A stretch of DNA of 64,000 nucleotides from Amycolatopsis sp. (GCF_025464955.1 NZ_JAODNM010000097.1:19432-83431), one strand, 5' to 3'; counted from the stretch's first letter, positions 42,757 to 51,881 are shown. Notes: generated from the sequence alone by a model not told the origin. Numbers and translations: made by a program.

Positions 42757-43410
42757 ATGCCCACCAGGGTATCCGCACTGAAGACATCCGCGCTGAACGC
42801 GCTGGCCGAGCGGTTGCGCACGGCCGACTTTCCGCTCGCCGCGGACTGGGAAACCGTCAACGACTGGTTCGGCCGCTGGGCCGCGCTGCCGGAGTTGCGC
42901 GCCGAACTCAAGAACCACCTGCACACTTTGGCACCAGCCGAGGCGGCGGCACTGATCAAGGCGTCACGCGAGACGACCACGCATTTTGCCTGGTGCCTGC
43001 TCGATTCACCGGACGACGAGTTCTCTTTCTGGCTGCACGAATACAAACCGCAGCGGGACTGGCGGCAGGGATACGCCGATTCCGTGCACAACCACCGCTA
43101 CCATTTCTGCACCACGCTCCTGCGCGGGCATTACCTGCACGAGCGTTACCACGCGCACCTCGATCCGGATACCGGCCTGATCAGTTCGGTACGGCTGCGT
43201 TCGCAGACGCAGTGCGCGACGGGGTCGTCCGGCAGGCTGCTCGCCGACGAGTTCCACCGCATTCCGTCGGCCGGAACCGGGACCATGACTTTCCTGGTCA
43301 AGTCACGGGCGGTGACCGAATCCAGTGTTTCCTTCGATCCGGCCACCGGAATCGGGCATCGTCACGTTCCGGTCGAGGTCCGATTGGGGGAACTGGCCGA
43401 CCGCATTTAG
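42757..43410 (+). CDS. Cupin-like hypothetical protein (cassette gene 2)
   Basis: The 217-residue soluble protein has a histidine-rich core: H111, H113 and H116 in SVHNHRYHFCTT, then H125 and H128 in LLRGHYLHERYH. This resembles metal-binding cupins such as cysteine-dioxygenase-like proteins. C-terminal strands (TMTFLVKSRAVTESS, then IGHRHVPVEV) fit a double-stranded beta helix. Iron or another metal is probably bound, and the substrate is unknown. ATG at 42757 lies 5 bases after the membrane-protein stop. Confidence 0.65.
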   Translation: MPTRVSALKTSALNALAERLRTADFPLAADWETVNDWFGRWAALPELRAELKNHLHTLAPAEAAALIKASRETTTHFAWCLLDSPDDEFSFWLHEYKPQRDWRQGYADSVHNHRYHFCTTLLRGHYLHERYHAHLDPDTGLISSVRLRSQTQCATGSSGRLLADEFHRIPSAGTGTMTFLVKSRAVTESSVSFDPATGIGHRHVPVEVRLGELADRI

Positions 43411-43477
43411 CTACACAGCGGCGTCTGAGCCGCATACCATTACTCCACCCGTCTCACCGCCGGGATCGGAGAGGTGT

Positions 43478-44152
43478 ATGCGCGTCCAGCAGAATTCGGT
43501 CGGACAATCGGTCATCGAAGACGTCGAGCAGCGGGTCCGGCAGCTGTGCTGGCGCAATGCCCGCACTCTGCCGTTCCACGGCTGGCACCACGTGAGTTTC
43601 GTGCGCACGAAAGCCGTCGGATTCGCCGGCCACAACGGTGCCGACGCCGCGGTCGTGGAGGTGGCGGCGCTGGTTCACGACGTCAACTACCTCGTCCTGC
43701 GCAATTCCCCCGCCGCCGCCGGGAAGGACCTGCGGCTCGGCATGCTGGCCGACGCGGGGGTCGACGAGACTGTCGCCCGATGGATCGACGACATCATCGA
43801 AGAGGCCGAGATGGCCAGCCGCGGACGGCACATCTCGCTCGAGGCCCAGGCGCTCAGCGACGCGGACACGTTGTTCAAGGCGCTGCCGGTGACGCCGGTC
43901 GTGCTCGCCCACAAGTACCTCACGGAGAACGGGCTAAGCCTGCGCGAGCTGGCGGACAAGATCGTCGGCGAGCAGGTCGACGTCCACGACGACGGCTACT
44001 ACTTCTACAACCCCGAGGCCGCCGCCACCTACTCGCGCTGGGCGACGGCGAACCTCGAACTCTGGCAGTGCATCAAGCAAGCGGTCGACGACCCGAGCGT
44101 CGCGGAACTCCTCGACGCCGTCCATGCCGTCGACATCGCCGCCGCCTCCTAA
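43478..44152 (+). CDS. HD-domain phosphohydrolase-like protein (cassette gene 3)
   Basis: The 224-residue protein has an HD-type metal site: a histidine in LPFHGWHHVSF (34-39), the HD pair at H67-D68 in VAALVHDVNYL and an aspartate in LSDADTLFKAL. Family members cleave phosphate bonds in nucleotides and cyclic nucleotides. AGAGGTGT leads to ATG 43478. It is 67 bases after the cupin gene and probably in the same transcript. A bidirectional hairpin follows the stop. Confidence 0.75.
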   Translation: MRVQQNSVGQSVIEDVEQRVRQLCWRNARTLPFHGWHHVSFVRTKAVGFAGHNGADAAVVEVAALVHDVNYLVLRNSPAAAGKDLRLGMLADAGVDETVARWIDDIIEEAEMASRGRHISLEAQALSDADTLFKALPVTPVVLAHKYLTENGLSLRELADKIVGEQVDVHDDGYYFYNPEAAATYSRWATANLELWQCIKQAVDDPSVAELLDAVHAVDIAAAS

Positions 44153-44160
44153 CCCCTTAC

Positions 44161-44240
44161 CGCAACTCGCCGTCGAGTTGCGGTAGTTGACGTCCGCAAC
44201 CATCGCAACTCGCCGTCGAGTTGCGATGGTTGCGGACGTC
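44161..44240. terminator. Double CGCAACTCG palindrome, 24-bp perfect stem (locus 1)
   Basis: CGCAACTCGCCGTCGAGTTG plus CG occurs at 44161-44182 and 44204-44225. Around the second copy the pairing extends to a perfect 24-bp stem with a CCGT loop (44189-44240). It lies between the convergent HD gene and DivIVA-like gene and is probably a bidirectional terminator. The same palindrome pair is at 56511-56575. Confidence 0.8.
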
Positions 44241-44251
44241 TCAAAAGTGGC

Positions 44252-45073
44252 TTACTTGGACTGGGCGGAGTCCGGGGTGGCGGGTACGGCGGGCGCGGCG
44301 TCGGGGGTGAGGTGCTTCAGCGCTTCCTGCAGGGCGACGTTCGTGGCCGTCATCCGCTCGGTGACCTTACGACGGAACTCCAGCGCCTGCTTCGCCTGCG
44401 CTTCGGCGTCGGACCGGCGCTTCTCGGCGTCGGAGACGATCTTGCCCAGACGGTCCTTCGCCTCGAACTCGGCGCCGGACGCGGCCTTCTCGGCCTCGGC
44501 CTTCTTCGCCGCGATGGTGTCCTCGGCCTTCTTGTCCGCGGCCTCGCGACGCTCCTTGGCCTCGGCATCCAGCTTCGCGCGGGCAGCGGCGGCGTCGGCA
44601 TCAAGGCGTCCGGACTCGGCGCGGGCCGCCGCGATCTCCGCTTCGTGCTCCGCTTGGCGGTCCTTCGCCTCCTTTTCGGCAGCGCGGCGCGTGCTGTGGG
44701 CGAACTTGTCCGCGTCGTCGCGGGTGGCCTGCGCGTCCTCTCCGGCCTTGGTCTTGAGCTCGGCGATCTCCTCCTCGGCCAGCTGCATCATCATGCGGAC
44801 ACGCTCGGCCATCGCGCCGGCGCCGGACGGGCTCGCGGTCATCCTGACCAGGCCGGCCTTGGCGTCGGACAGTTCCTGCTGCGCGTAGCTCAACGCCTTC
44901 GTGAGCTCGGCCGACGTCGCGACAGCCTCGTCACGGCCGCGCGCGGCGGCCTTAAGGTCATCAGCCAGCCTGGTCAGCCGCTCATCGACCTGGCGCTGGT
45001 TGTAGCCGCGGACGGCGATGGCGAAGTGGGAGTCGGTGGGGGCGACGGAATCAACCTTGTCGGGGGCAACCAT
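44252..45073 (-). CDS. DivIVA-like coiled-coil protein
   Basis: The 273-residue protein starts with a DivIVA-type segment (SHFAIAVRGYNQRQVDERLTRL, ~15-36) and continues as a nearly uninterrupted Ala/Lys/Glu-rich coiled coil to ~250, ending in a Pro/Ala tail. Such proteins scaffold polar growth or form filaments (DivIVA, Scy, FilP group) in actinomycetes. It may be a cytoskeletal accessory rather than DivIVA itself, which normally lies near ftsZ. ATG at 45073 precedes the conserved start closely. Confidence 0.8.
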   Translation of the reverse strand: MVAPDKVDSVAPTDSHFAIAVRGYNQRQVDERLTRLADDLKAAARGRDEAVATSAELTKALSYAQQELSDAKAGLVRMTASPSGAGAMAERVRMMMQLAEEEIAELKTKAGEDAQATRDDADKFAHSTRRAAEKEAKDRQAEHEAEIAAARAESGRLDADAAAARAKLDAEAKERREAADKKAEDTIAAKKAEAEKAASGAEFEAKDRLGKIVSDAEKRRSDAEAQAKQALEFRRKVTERMTATNVALQEALKHLTPDAAPAVPATPDSAQSK

Positions 45074-45193
45074 TCGCCAACTCTAGTGAGTTCAGGTGCC
45101 GCAATCCATACCGCCAAACGGCTGCTCGCCCGCCCCGAACGTGGCATGCTGGCCTGTTGACGACGTGTTAGCAACGACGCCTGGAGGTCCGCC

Positions 45194-46423
45194 TTGAACA
45201 TCCAGGCCATCCTCACCGACATTTCGGCCCACTGGCACGTCTACGCCACGATGCCGTTCATCGCCGCGCTGATCGGGTACGTGACCAAGCGGGTCGCCAT
45301 CGAGATGATGTTCAAACCGCTGGAGTTCCGCGGGATCCGGCCGATCTTCGGCTGGCAGGGCATCATCCCGGCGAACGCCCGGCGCATGGCGACCACCGCC
45401 GTCGAACTGCTCACCCACCACCTCGTCGACCCGCAGGAGATCTTCTCCCGGCTCGACCCCGAACAGATGGTCGTCGAACTCGAAGAGCCGCTGCTCAAAG
45501 CCGTCGAGGAAGTGACCCGCGAGGTGATGGAGCAGTTCCAGCCGCGGTTATGGGAGGTCCTGCCGTCCCAGGCGCAGCGGATGCTGATCAACCAGGTCCG
45601 CGCGCAGGCGCCGAAGGTCGTCGGGCGGTTGATGCGCGAGGTGTCGACCAATATCGACGAGGTGCTCGACGTCAACTCGATGCTGATCGAGTGCATGGTT
45701 CGGGACAAGGCGCTGACCGTCCGGCTGATCAAGGAGATCGCGCAGCCGGAACTGCGGTTCATCGCGCGCTCGGGGATCTACTTCGGATTCATCATCGGGC
45801 TCGTGCAGTTCGTCGCCTGGGCGCTGACGAAGCAGCCGCTGATCATGCCGATCTTCGGCTTCGTCACCGGGTTCGTCACCGACTGGCTCGCCCTGAAGAT
45901 GATCTTCTACCCGCGCGAGCCGCGCGGTTTCGGGCTCTTCCGCTGGCAGGGCATGTTCCAGAAACGCCGCGAGCAGGTCGCGATGGACTACGGCGCCCTG
46001 ATCGCCGAAGAGGTACTGACCGTCCGGAACGTGATGGAAGCCGTGCTGACCGGGCCCAAGTCGGACAGGTTGTTCGCGATGATCCAGCGCGAGATCCAGC
46101 GGACCATCGACCAGCAGGCCAGCATCGCGAAACCGCTCGTCGCGCTGACCGTCGGCGGCAAGCAGTACCAGGAGATAAAGAAGGCCGCGGCGGCGAAGGC
46201 CATCGACTACCTGCCGGAGACCGTGAAACACGTCGAGGGTTACGCCACCGGCGCCCTCGACGTCCGCAACACGATCGTCAGCAAGATGCGGCAACTGACC
46301 CCGCTGGAGTTCGAAGGCATTCTGCGGCCGGCGTTCCAGCAGGACGAATGGAAGCTGATCGCCGTCGGCGCGATCATCGGCGGCCTCGTCGGCGAACTAC
46401 AGGTCCTCCTCATCCTGCACTGA
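45194..46423 (+). CDS. DUF445 membrane protein (1 of 3 tandem)
   Basis: The 409-residue DUF445 protein has an N-terminal membrane helix (YATMPFIAALIGYVTKRVAI), a middle hairpin of helices (SGIYFGFIIGLVQFVAWALT, then FVTGFVTDWLALKMIF) and a C-terminal membrane segment (AIIGGLVGELQVLLILH). The role of the family is unknown; relatives include YheB-like proteins. TTG at 45194 is selected by GGAGGT 6 bases upstream. It is divergent from the DivIVA-like gene. Confidence 0.85.
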   Translation: MNIQAILTDISAHWHVYATMPFIAALIGYVTKRVAIEMMFKPLEFRGIRPIFGWQGIIPANARRMATTAVELLTHHLVDPQEIFSRLDPEQMVVELEEPLLKAVEEVTREVMEQFQPRLWEVLPSQAQRMLINQVRAQAPKVVGRLMREVSTNIDEVLDVNSMLIECMVRDKALTVRLIKEIAQPELRFIARSGIYFGFIIGLVQFVAWALTKQPLIMPIFGFVTGFVTDWLALKMIFYPREPRGFGLFRWQGMFQKRREQVAMDYGALIAEEVLTVRNVMEAVLTGPKSDRLFAMIQREIQRTIDQQASIAKPLVALTVGGKQYQEIKKAAAAKAIDYLPETVKHVEGYATGALDVRNTIVSKMRQLTPLEFEGILRPAFQQDEWKLIAVGAIIGGLVGELQVLLILH

Positions 46424-46490
46424 GCACTCCGGATACCGTTGGTACCGGGAGTCTGGTGCCGGGAAGTCACAGTCAGCTCGGGAGGGGCCG

Positions 46491-47717
46491 GTGGAGGGGA
46501 TCGTCGCCGACATCGGCACGCACTGGCAGATCTACGCCACCATGCCGTTCGTCGCCGCGCTGATCGGGTACGTCACCAAGCGCGTCGCCATCGAAATGAT
46601 GTTCCGGCCGGTCGAATTCGTGGGTATCAAACCGTTTCTCGGCTGGCAGGGGGTGCTACCGGCGAACGCGGGCAGGATGGCGAGGACGGCCACCGAAATG
46701 CTCACCAGCAACCTGGTGGACCCGAAGGAGATCTTCGCCAGGCTCGATCCGGCACGGGTGGCCAAGGAAATCGAACAACCGCTGCTCCGGATCGTCGAGG
46801 ACGTCACGCGCGAGGTGATGGAGGAATACCAGCCCAGGCTCTGGGAAGCGCTGCCGAACACCGCGCAGCAGTTGCTCCTGAAACGCGTCCAGGCCGATGC
46901 GCCGCGCGCGATCACGAAGATCATGCGCGAGATCTCCGAAAACATCGAGGACGTCCTCGACCTCAAAGAGATGGTCGTGACGAACCTGGTCCGAGACAAA
47001 GCGCTGCTCAATCGGTTGATCCGAGACATCTCGCGGCCGGAAATGCGGTTCATCGCGCGCTCCGGAATAGTCTTCGGGTGCTATCTCGGCTGTGTGCAGC
47101 TGCTGGTCTGGGCGCTGACGAAATCGCCGATCGTGCTCCCGCTGTTCGGCATCGGAATCGGCTGGTTGACCGACTGGCTGGCCCTGAAAATGATCTTCCT
47201 GCCTCGCGAACCGCGGAACTTCCTCGGTTTCTACACCTGGCAGGGCGTGTTCCAAAAACGCCGTCACCAGGTCGCGGCCGACTACGGCGACATGATCGCC
47301 CGCGAAATCATCACGATTCCGAACCTGCTCGAAGCGATCCTGCGCGGTCCCAAGTCGGACAAGCTGTTCGGACTGATCACCCGGGAAGTCCAGCGTTCCA
47401 TCGACCTGCAGGCGAGCGTCGTCAAGCCGTTCGTGGCGGTCGCCGTCGGCACGAGGCGGTTCCAGGAAATGAAGCAGACCGCCGCGGTGAAAGCCGCCGA
47501 ACGGATACCCGAGACGGTCCGGCACGCCGAGGACTACGCGATCAACGCCCTCGACGTCCGCAACACCATCGTCGACCGCATGCGGCTGCTGAGCCCGATG
47601 GAATTCGAGGGCCTGCTGCGGCCCGCTTTCCGGCAGGACGAATGGAAGCTGATCGCCGTCGGTGCGATCATCGGCGGACTGGTCGGGGAACTGCAGGTCC
47701 TCCTGCTGCTGCACTGA
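46491..47717 (+). CDS. DUF445 membrane protein (2 of 3 tandem)
   Basis: The 408-residue paralogue of the upstream gene follows it from YATMPFVAALIGYVTKRVAIE to AIIGGLVGELQVLLLLH, with the same two-point membrane topology. The 67-base gap contains GGATACCGTTGG, similar to GATACCGTTCC before the third copy, perhaps an internal promoter. GTG at 46491 has GGGAGGGGCC upstream. Function unknown. Confidence 0.85.
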   Translation: MEGIVADIGTHWQIYATMPFVAALIGYVTKRVAIEMMFRPVEFVGIKPFLGWQGVLPANAGRMARTATEMLTSNLVDPKEIFARLDPARVAKEIEQPLLRIVEDVTREVMEEYQPRLWEALPNTAQQLLLKRVQADAPRAITKIMREISENIEDVLDLKEMVVTNLVRDKALLNRLIRDISRPEMRFIARSGIVFGCYLGCVQLLVWALTKSPIVLPLFGIGIGWLTDWLALKMIFLPREPRNFLGFYTWQGVFQKRRHQVAADYGDMIAREIITIPNLLEAILRGPKSDKLFGLITREVQRSIDLQASVVKPFVAVAVGTRRFQEMKQTAAVKAAERIPETVRHAEDYAINALDVRNTIVDRMRLLSPMEFEGLLRPAFRQDEWKLIAVGAIIGGLVGELQVLLLLH

Positions 47718-47765
47718 CCCGGCACCGATACCGTTCCGGACAACCGATCGTGAGGGAGGCCGCCT

Positions 47766-48992
47766 GTGGACGCTGTCCTGGACGACCTCGCGCGCCATTG
47801 GCCGCTGTACGCCGCGATCCCGTTCATAGCCGCGCTGATCGGGTACGTCACCAAGCGCGTCGCGATCGAGATGATGTTCCGGCCGCTCGAATTCGTCGGT
47901 ATCCCACCACTTCTCGGCTGGCAGGGCGTCGTCCCGAAACACGGCGGCCGGATGGCCGCGGTCGCCACGGACCTGCTGACCTCGAACCTGATCGACCTCC
48001 AGGAGATCTTCGGCAAGATCGACCCGGACCTGATCACGCGGCGGATCGAGCAGCCGCTGCTGCGGGCCGTCGACGGCATCGCGCGCGAAGTGCTCGAGGA
48101 GTACCACCCGCGGATGTGGGAGGTACTGCCCTCGATGGCGCAGGAACTGCTGATCAAGCAGGTCCAGGCGTCGACCCCGCGGCTCGTGCGGGAACTGATG
48201 GACGAGGTCCGCGACAACCTCGACGAGGTGCTCGACGTCAAGGACATGACCGTCCAGAACCTCACCAAGGACAAGGCGCTGCTGGTCCGGCTCATCCGCG
48301 AGACGTCACGCCCGGAGATGACGTTCATCGCGCGGGCGGGCATCGTGTTCGGCTTCACTCTCGGCCTGATCCAGGCGATCACCTGGGCGCTCACGAAGCA
48401 GCCGCTGGTACTGCCGATCTTCGGCGGCTGCATCGGCCTGTTCACCGACTGGCTGGCGATCAAGCTCATCTTCGTCCCGCGCGAGCCGATCCGGCTGTTC
48501 CGTCGGTTCACCGTGCAGGGGAAGTTCCAGCGCCGGCGGGCGGAAGTCGCGCGGCAATACGGCGAGATGATCGCGCACGAGGTGTTGACCGTGCCGAACC
48601 TGATGGACGCGATCCTGCGCGGCCCCCGGTCGGACAGGCTGCTCGCGATGGTCCAGCGCACCGTCGCCAAGGCGATCGACCAGCAGGCGAGCGTGGCGAA
48701 ACCGGTCGTCGCGATGGCCGTCGGCGGCAAGCGGCTCCAGGAGATGAAGCAGGCGGCGGCGACCAAGGCGCTCGCGCAGTTCCCGGACACCGTGCGGCAG
48801 GCCGAGGGCTACCTGACCGAAGCGATGGACGTCGCGAAGATGGTCGAGCAGCGGATGAACGACCTCACGCCGATCGAGTTCGAAGGCCTGCTCCGCCCGG
48901 CGTTCCGCCAGGACGAGTGGAAGCTGATCCTCGTCGGCGGGGTCATCGGCTTCCTCGTCGGTGAACTCCAAGTCCTCGTCATGCTCCACTGA
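47766..48992 (+). CDS. DUF445 membrane protein (3 of 3 tandem)
   Basis: The 408-residue third paralogue has the same landmarks (YAAIPFIAALIGYVTKRVA, GCIGLFTDWLAIKLIFVPRE, GELQVLVMLH). The copies differ most in the middle basic region and in the helix before the C-terminal anchor. GTG at 47766 follows GAGGGAGG by 5 bases. Three full-length copies could form a hetero-oligomer. This is inference from synteny. Confidence 0.85.
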   Translation: MDAVLDDLARHWPLYAAIPFIAALIGYVTKRVAIEMMFRPLEFVGIPPLLGWQGVVPKHGGRMAAVATDLLTSNLIDLQEIFGKIDPDLITRRIEQPLLRAVDGIAREVLEEYHPRMWEVLPSMAQELLIKQVQASTPRLVRELMDEVRDNLDEVLDVKDMTVQNLTKDKALLVRLIRETSRPEMTFIARAGIVFGFTLGLIQAITWALTKQPLVLPIFGGCIGLFTDWLAIKLIFVPREPIRLFRRFTVQGKFQRRRAEVARQYGEMIAHEVLTVPNLMDAILRGPRSDRLLAMVQRTVAKAIDQQASVAKPVVAMAVGGKRLQEMKQAAATKALAQFPDTVRQAEGYLTEAMDVAKMVEQRMNDLTPIEFEGLLRPAFRQDEWKLILVGGVIGFLVGELQVLVMLH

Positions 48993-49092
48993 GGGCACTT
49001 TTGTGGTTCTTGTGTCGTATGTGTGGGTCCGCGACGCCTCAGTGGCTGGTGAGGTTCTTGAGGTCAGTGGGTGTGGTCGGCTGGTGGTGAAT

Positions 49093-49216
49093 GTGGGACT
49101 CGTCGGCGTGAACGTGGGACTCGCCGGGCCGGAGTGGGGGACTCGCCGATGTGCTGTGCGAGTCCCACGTTCAGCGAGGGCGAGTCCCACGTTCAGACCG
49201 GCGAGTCCCACACCCA
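49093..49216. repeat. GTGGGACTCG/CGAGTCCCAC array in inverted halves (locus 3)
   Basis: Three GTGGGACTCG-type units (49093, 49114 and a variant near 49135) are followed by three in opposite orientation (49158, 49180 and 49201), spaced 21-22 bases. Together they can fold into a long imperfect hairpin. It lies between convergent DUF445 and ABC-permease genes; 48993-49092 holds nothing else recognisable. Confidence 0.8.
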
Positions 49217-49239
49217 GCTCCGGGCACCGGCGTGCGGAG

Positions 49240-50127
49240 TTAGAGGGTGACGGGGGTGGGGTCCGCGGTGGCTGGGGAAGTGGGGCTGGGTCGGAGTTTG
49301 GTGCGGCGGTTGCGGACGACGGCGATCAGCCGGCAGACCAGGTAGATCACGAACGAGATCGCCGTGACGAAGGCACTGATCGGCTTGCCCGGCACGAGCG
49401 AGACGACGATCCCGCCGAGCGCCGACACTTCGGCGAACACCACCGCTAGCACGGTCGCCTTCCACGGGCTCGCCGTGACGCGCGCGGCGGCCGCAGCCGG
49501 GGTGACCATCAGCGCGACGACCAGCAGCGAGCCGACGATCTGCACGCCCAACGCCGTCGCGACGCCGACCAGCACCGAGAACACCAGCGCCAGCAACCGG
49601 ACCGGGACCCCGCGGGCGGTCGCGACCGCCGGGTCGACGCTGGCGAACAGCAGCGGCCGGTAGATCAGCGCGAGCACCACCAGCACCAGCAGCGCGGCGA
49701 TCATCAGCAGGTTGAGGTCGGTGGAGTCGACCGCGACGATCTGGCCGATGAGGATGCCGAACTTGTTGACCGTCCGGCCGTCGTAGAACGACAGCAGCAG
49801 CACGCCCATCCCCAGCCCGAAGGCGAGGATCGCGCCGATCACCGAGTCCCGATCGGACTCCCGCGAGCCGAGCAGCGCGAGCAGCAGCGCGGCGATCACC
49901 GCGCCCGCGAGCGCGCCGTACTGCAGCCCGATGCCGAGCAGCAGCGCGCCGGCGGCACCGGTGAACGCGAGCTCGGCCGTCCCGTGCACCGCGAAAGCCA
50001 TGCGGCGCATGACAATCAGCGGCCCGAGCGCGCCGGCGACGAGCCCGAGGACCCCGGCCGCCAGCAACGCCGTACGCACGAACGGCAGAGTGAGGTAGGA
50101 CCAGGTTTCGGAGAAGTACGTGCCCAC
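49240..50127 (-). CDS. znuB: Zinc/manganese ABC transporter permease
   Basis: The 295-residue ABC-3 family permease has ~8 membrane helices, with FVRTALLAAGVLGLVAGALG, MRRMAFAVHGTAELAFTGAA and QIVGSLLVVALMVTPAAAA, the last being the family signature. It moves a divalent cation inward with the adjacent ATPase and binding protein. GTG at 50127 lies 3 bases past the ATPase stop. The gene symbol reflects family, and the metal could also be manganese. Confidence 0.85.
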   Translation of the reverse strand: MGTYFSETWSYLTLPFVRTALLAAGVLGLVAGALGPLIVMRRMAFAVHGTAELAFTGAAGALLLGIGLQYGALAGAVIAALLLALLGSRESDRDSVIGAILAFGLGMGVLLLSFYDGRTVNKFGILIGQIVAVDSTDLNLLMIAALLVLVVLALIYRPLLFASVDPAVATARGVPVRLLALVFSVLVGVATALGVQIVGSLLVVALMVTPAAAAARVTASPWKATVLAVVFAEVSALGGIVVSLVPGKPISAFVTAISFVIYLVCRLIAVVRNRRTKLRPSPTSPATADPTPVTL

Positions 50128-50130
50128 GAG

Positions 50131-50964
50131 TCAGCCGACCCGCTCGTCGAGGTGGTGCGGCTCGTCCTCGCACAGGGCGCTCTGCGCGCCGGCGACGTGG
50201 ATCTGGCCGCCGACCTTGAAGACCTCGATCTTCGTCCCGTACAGCTCGGACAACGTCTTCGAGTTCATCACCTCGTCCGCGGACCCGATCCGGAACGAGC
50301 CGTTGACCAGGTACAGCACTCTGTCCACATAGGACAGGATCGGGTTGATCTCGTGCGTCACGAACAGGACCGCGGTGCCCGCCGAGCGGCGGCGCGCGTT
50401 GATCAAGCCGCTGACCGCGCGCTGGTGTGCCAGGTCGAGCGAAAGCAGCGGTTCGTCGCACAGCAGCACGTCCGGGTCGCCGATCAACGCCTGCGCGACG
50501 CGGAGCCGCTGCTGCTCGCCTCCGGAAAGCAGGCCGACCGGCTGCTTCGCGTACGACTCGGCACCGACGGACGCGACCGCCTCGGCAACCATGCGGCGGC
50601 GCTCGCCGATCCGCCTCAGGCCGAGCCCCCACCGGTGCCCGTCGACGCCCAGCCCAACCAGGTCAGTGCCGCGCAGCGTGAGCGCCTCTTCCATGGCCCG
50701 TTGCTGGGGGATATAGCCGATCTTCCGGTTTCCGCTGCCCGGCGCGCGCCCGGCGATGCGGACCGAACCCGCCGACAGCGGCTGCAGACCGAGCAGGACC
50801 TTGAGCAGGCTGGTCTTCCCGGAGCCGTTCGGACCTAGGACGGCCAGGAACTCGCCAGGCTCGACGTCGAGATCGAGTCCGGACCACAAGGTACGGCTGC
50901 CGAAAGCCAGGCTCGCCCCGCGGATGTGGACGCCCTCGCGGGTACCGGCGATCGAAACGGGCAT
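50131..50964 (-). CDS. znuC: Zinc/manganese ABC transporter ATPase
   Basis: The 277-residue ABC ATPase has Walker A GPNGSGKTS (~44-52), Q-loop IPQQRAMEE, signature LLSGGEQQRLRVAQ, Walker B VLLCDEPLLSLD and switch H in FVTHEIN. It powers the metal importer. Its ATG at 50964 shares its first base with the last base of the binding-protein stop. The C-terminal end DEPHHLDERVG is His/Asp rich. Confidence 0.9.
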   Translation of the reverse strand: MPVSIAGTREGVHIRGASLAFGSRTLWSGLDLDVEPGEFLAVLGPNGSGKTSLLKVLLGLQPLSAGSVRIAGRAPGSGNRKIGYIPQQRAMEEALTLRGTDLVGLGVDGHRWGLGLRRIGERRRMVAEAVASVGAESYAKQPVGLLSGGEQQRLRVAQALIGDPDVLLCDEPLLSLDLAHQRAVSGLINARRRSAGTAVLFVTHEINPILSYVDRVLYLVNGSFRIGSADEVMNSKTLSELYGTKIEVFKVGGQIHVAGAQSALCEDEPHHLDERVG

Positions 50965-51881
50965 CAGGAGTTCAGGGCTCCTGCCAGCACGTCTACTTCC
51001 TTGCTCATCCAGCCAATGTAGTCCGTGACATCCGCGGGCAGCGTCTCGGTCACGTCGATCACCGGCACCCCGGCGGCGTGCGCGCCGGCGACGAGCTGCT
51101 CGGTGATCGAGGTGGTCGTCTGTGCGTTGTTGACCAGCGCCTTCACCTGCTTGCCGGTGATCAGCTGCTTGACCTGCTCGAGCGCGGCGACCGGCACGTC
51201 CGTCTCGGACTCGATGGCCTTGGAGAACGCCGGCGGCGTCGAATCGGTGACCTTCGCGGCTTCGAGCAGGTAATGCGCGACCGGCTCGGTCATCACGACC
51301 TTGCTACCGGGGTGGGCGACCCCCAATTGGGTGACGCGCTTGAACAGGTCCTCGACCTTGCCCTTGAACGCCGTCGCGTTGGCGGTGAAGACCGCCTTCG
51401 ACGCGGGCTCGATGTCGCCGAGCTGGGCCGCGACCTGGTCAGCCACCTTTTCGACGCCCGGCAGGCTGTACCAGACGTGCTCATTGGCATCCGGAGTCGC
51501 GGCTGTGCCCTTAAAGATGTCGTAGGCGACCAGGTTCTTCGCCCCCGCGGCTTGGCCGACCAGCTTCGAGAAGAAGTTGTCGTACCCGCCGCCGTTGCCC
51601 AGCAGCAGCTTCGCGTTCTGCACGGTGAGCGCGTCCGCGGCGGTGGTCTCGTAGGAGTGCGGGTCGGCGGTCGGGCTGTGGATGATCGAGCTGACCTGCA
51701 CCTTGTCCCCGCCGACCGCGCTCAGCACGCTGCCCCAGACGTCCGTCGACGCGACGACCTTGAGCTTGCCGTCGTCCCCTGGGTTCGCGGACGCGCCGCC
51801 GGAGCACGCGGCCAGGCCGAGGGCGAGCACGGCCAGCGCGGAACCAGCGACCAGCGCGCGGGGGAAACGACGGGGGTTCAT
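50964..51881 (-). CDS. znuA: Zinc/manganese-binding lipoprotein (cluster A-I SBP)
   Basis: The 305-residue protein has a lipobox LAAC with C26. The ZnuA/TroA fold shows VVASTDVWGSVLSAVGGD, the ligand histidine in SPTADPHSYE, the second in NEHVWYSL, a probable ligand in MTEPVAHYLLE and a D/E ligand in VIDVTETLP. The long His-rich loop of E. coli ZnuA is absent. ATG 51881 is preferred to GTG 51890 because GGAG lies at normal distance. It is first in the operon, divergent from lacI, with a candidate metal-regulator box upstream. Confidence 0.9.
   Translation of the reverse strand: MNPRRFPRALVAGSALAVLALGLAACSGGASANPGDDGKLKVVASTDVWGSVLSAVGGDKVQVSSIIHSPTADPHSYETTAADALTVQNAKLLLGNGGGYDNFFSKLVGQAAGAKNLVAYDIFKGTAATPDANEHVWYSLPGVEKVADQVAAQLGDIEPASKAVFTANATAFKGKVEDLFKRVTQLGVAHPGSKVVMTEPVAHYLLEAAKVTDSTPPAFSKAIESETDVPVAALEQVKQLITGKQVKALVNNAQTTTSITEQLVAGAHAAGVPVIDVTETLPADVTDYIGWMSKEVDVLAGALNS

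Noticed and set aside
46439..48964. An 841-codon open frame on the plus strand
   Set aside because: It runs across two DUF445 genes in another frame, is full of Arg/Gly/Asp without any domain pattern, and reflects high-GC frame openness.
49093..49216. The 21-bp repeat array as a CRISPR
   Set aside because: Units are only ~11 conserved bases with ~10-base gaps and reverse orientation halfway; no spacers and no cas genes.
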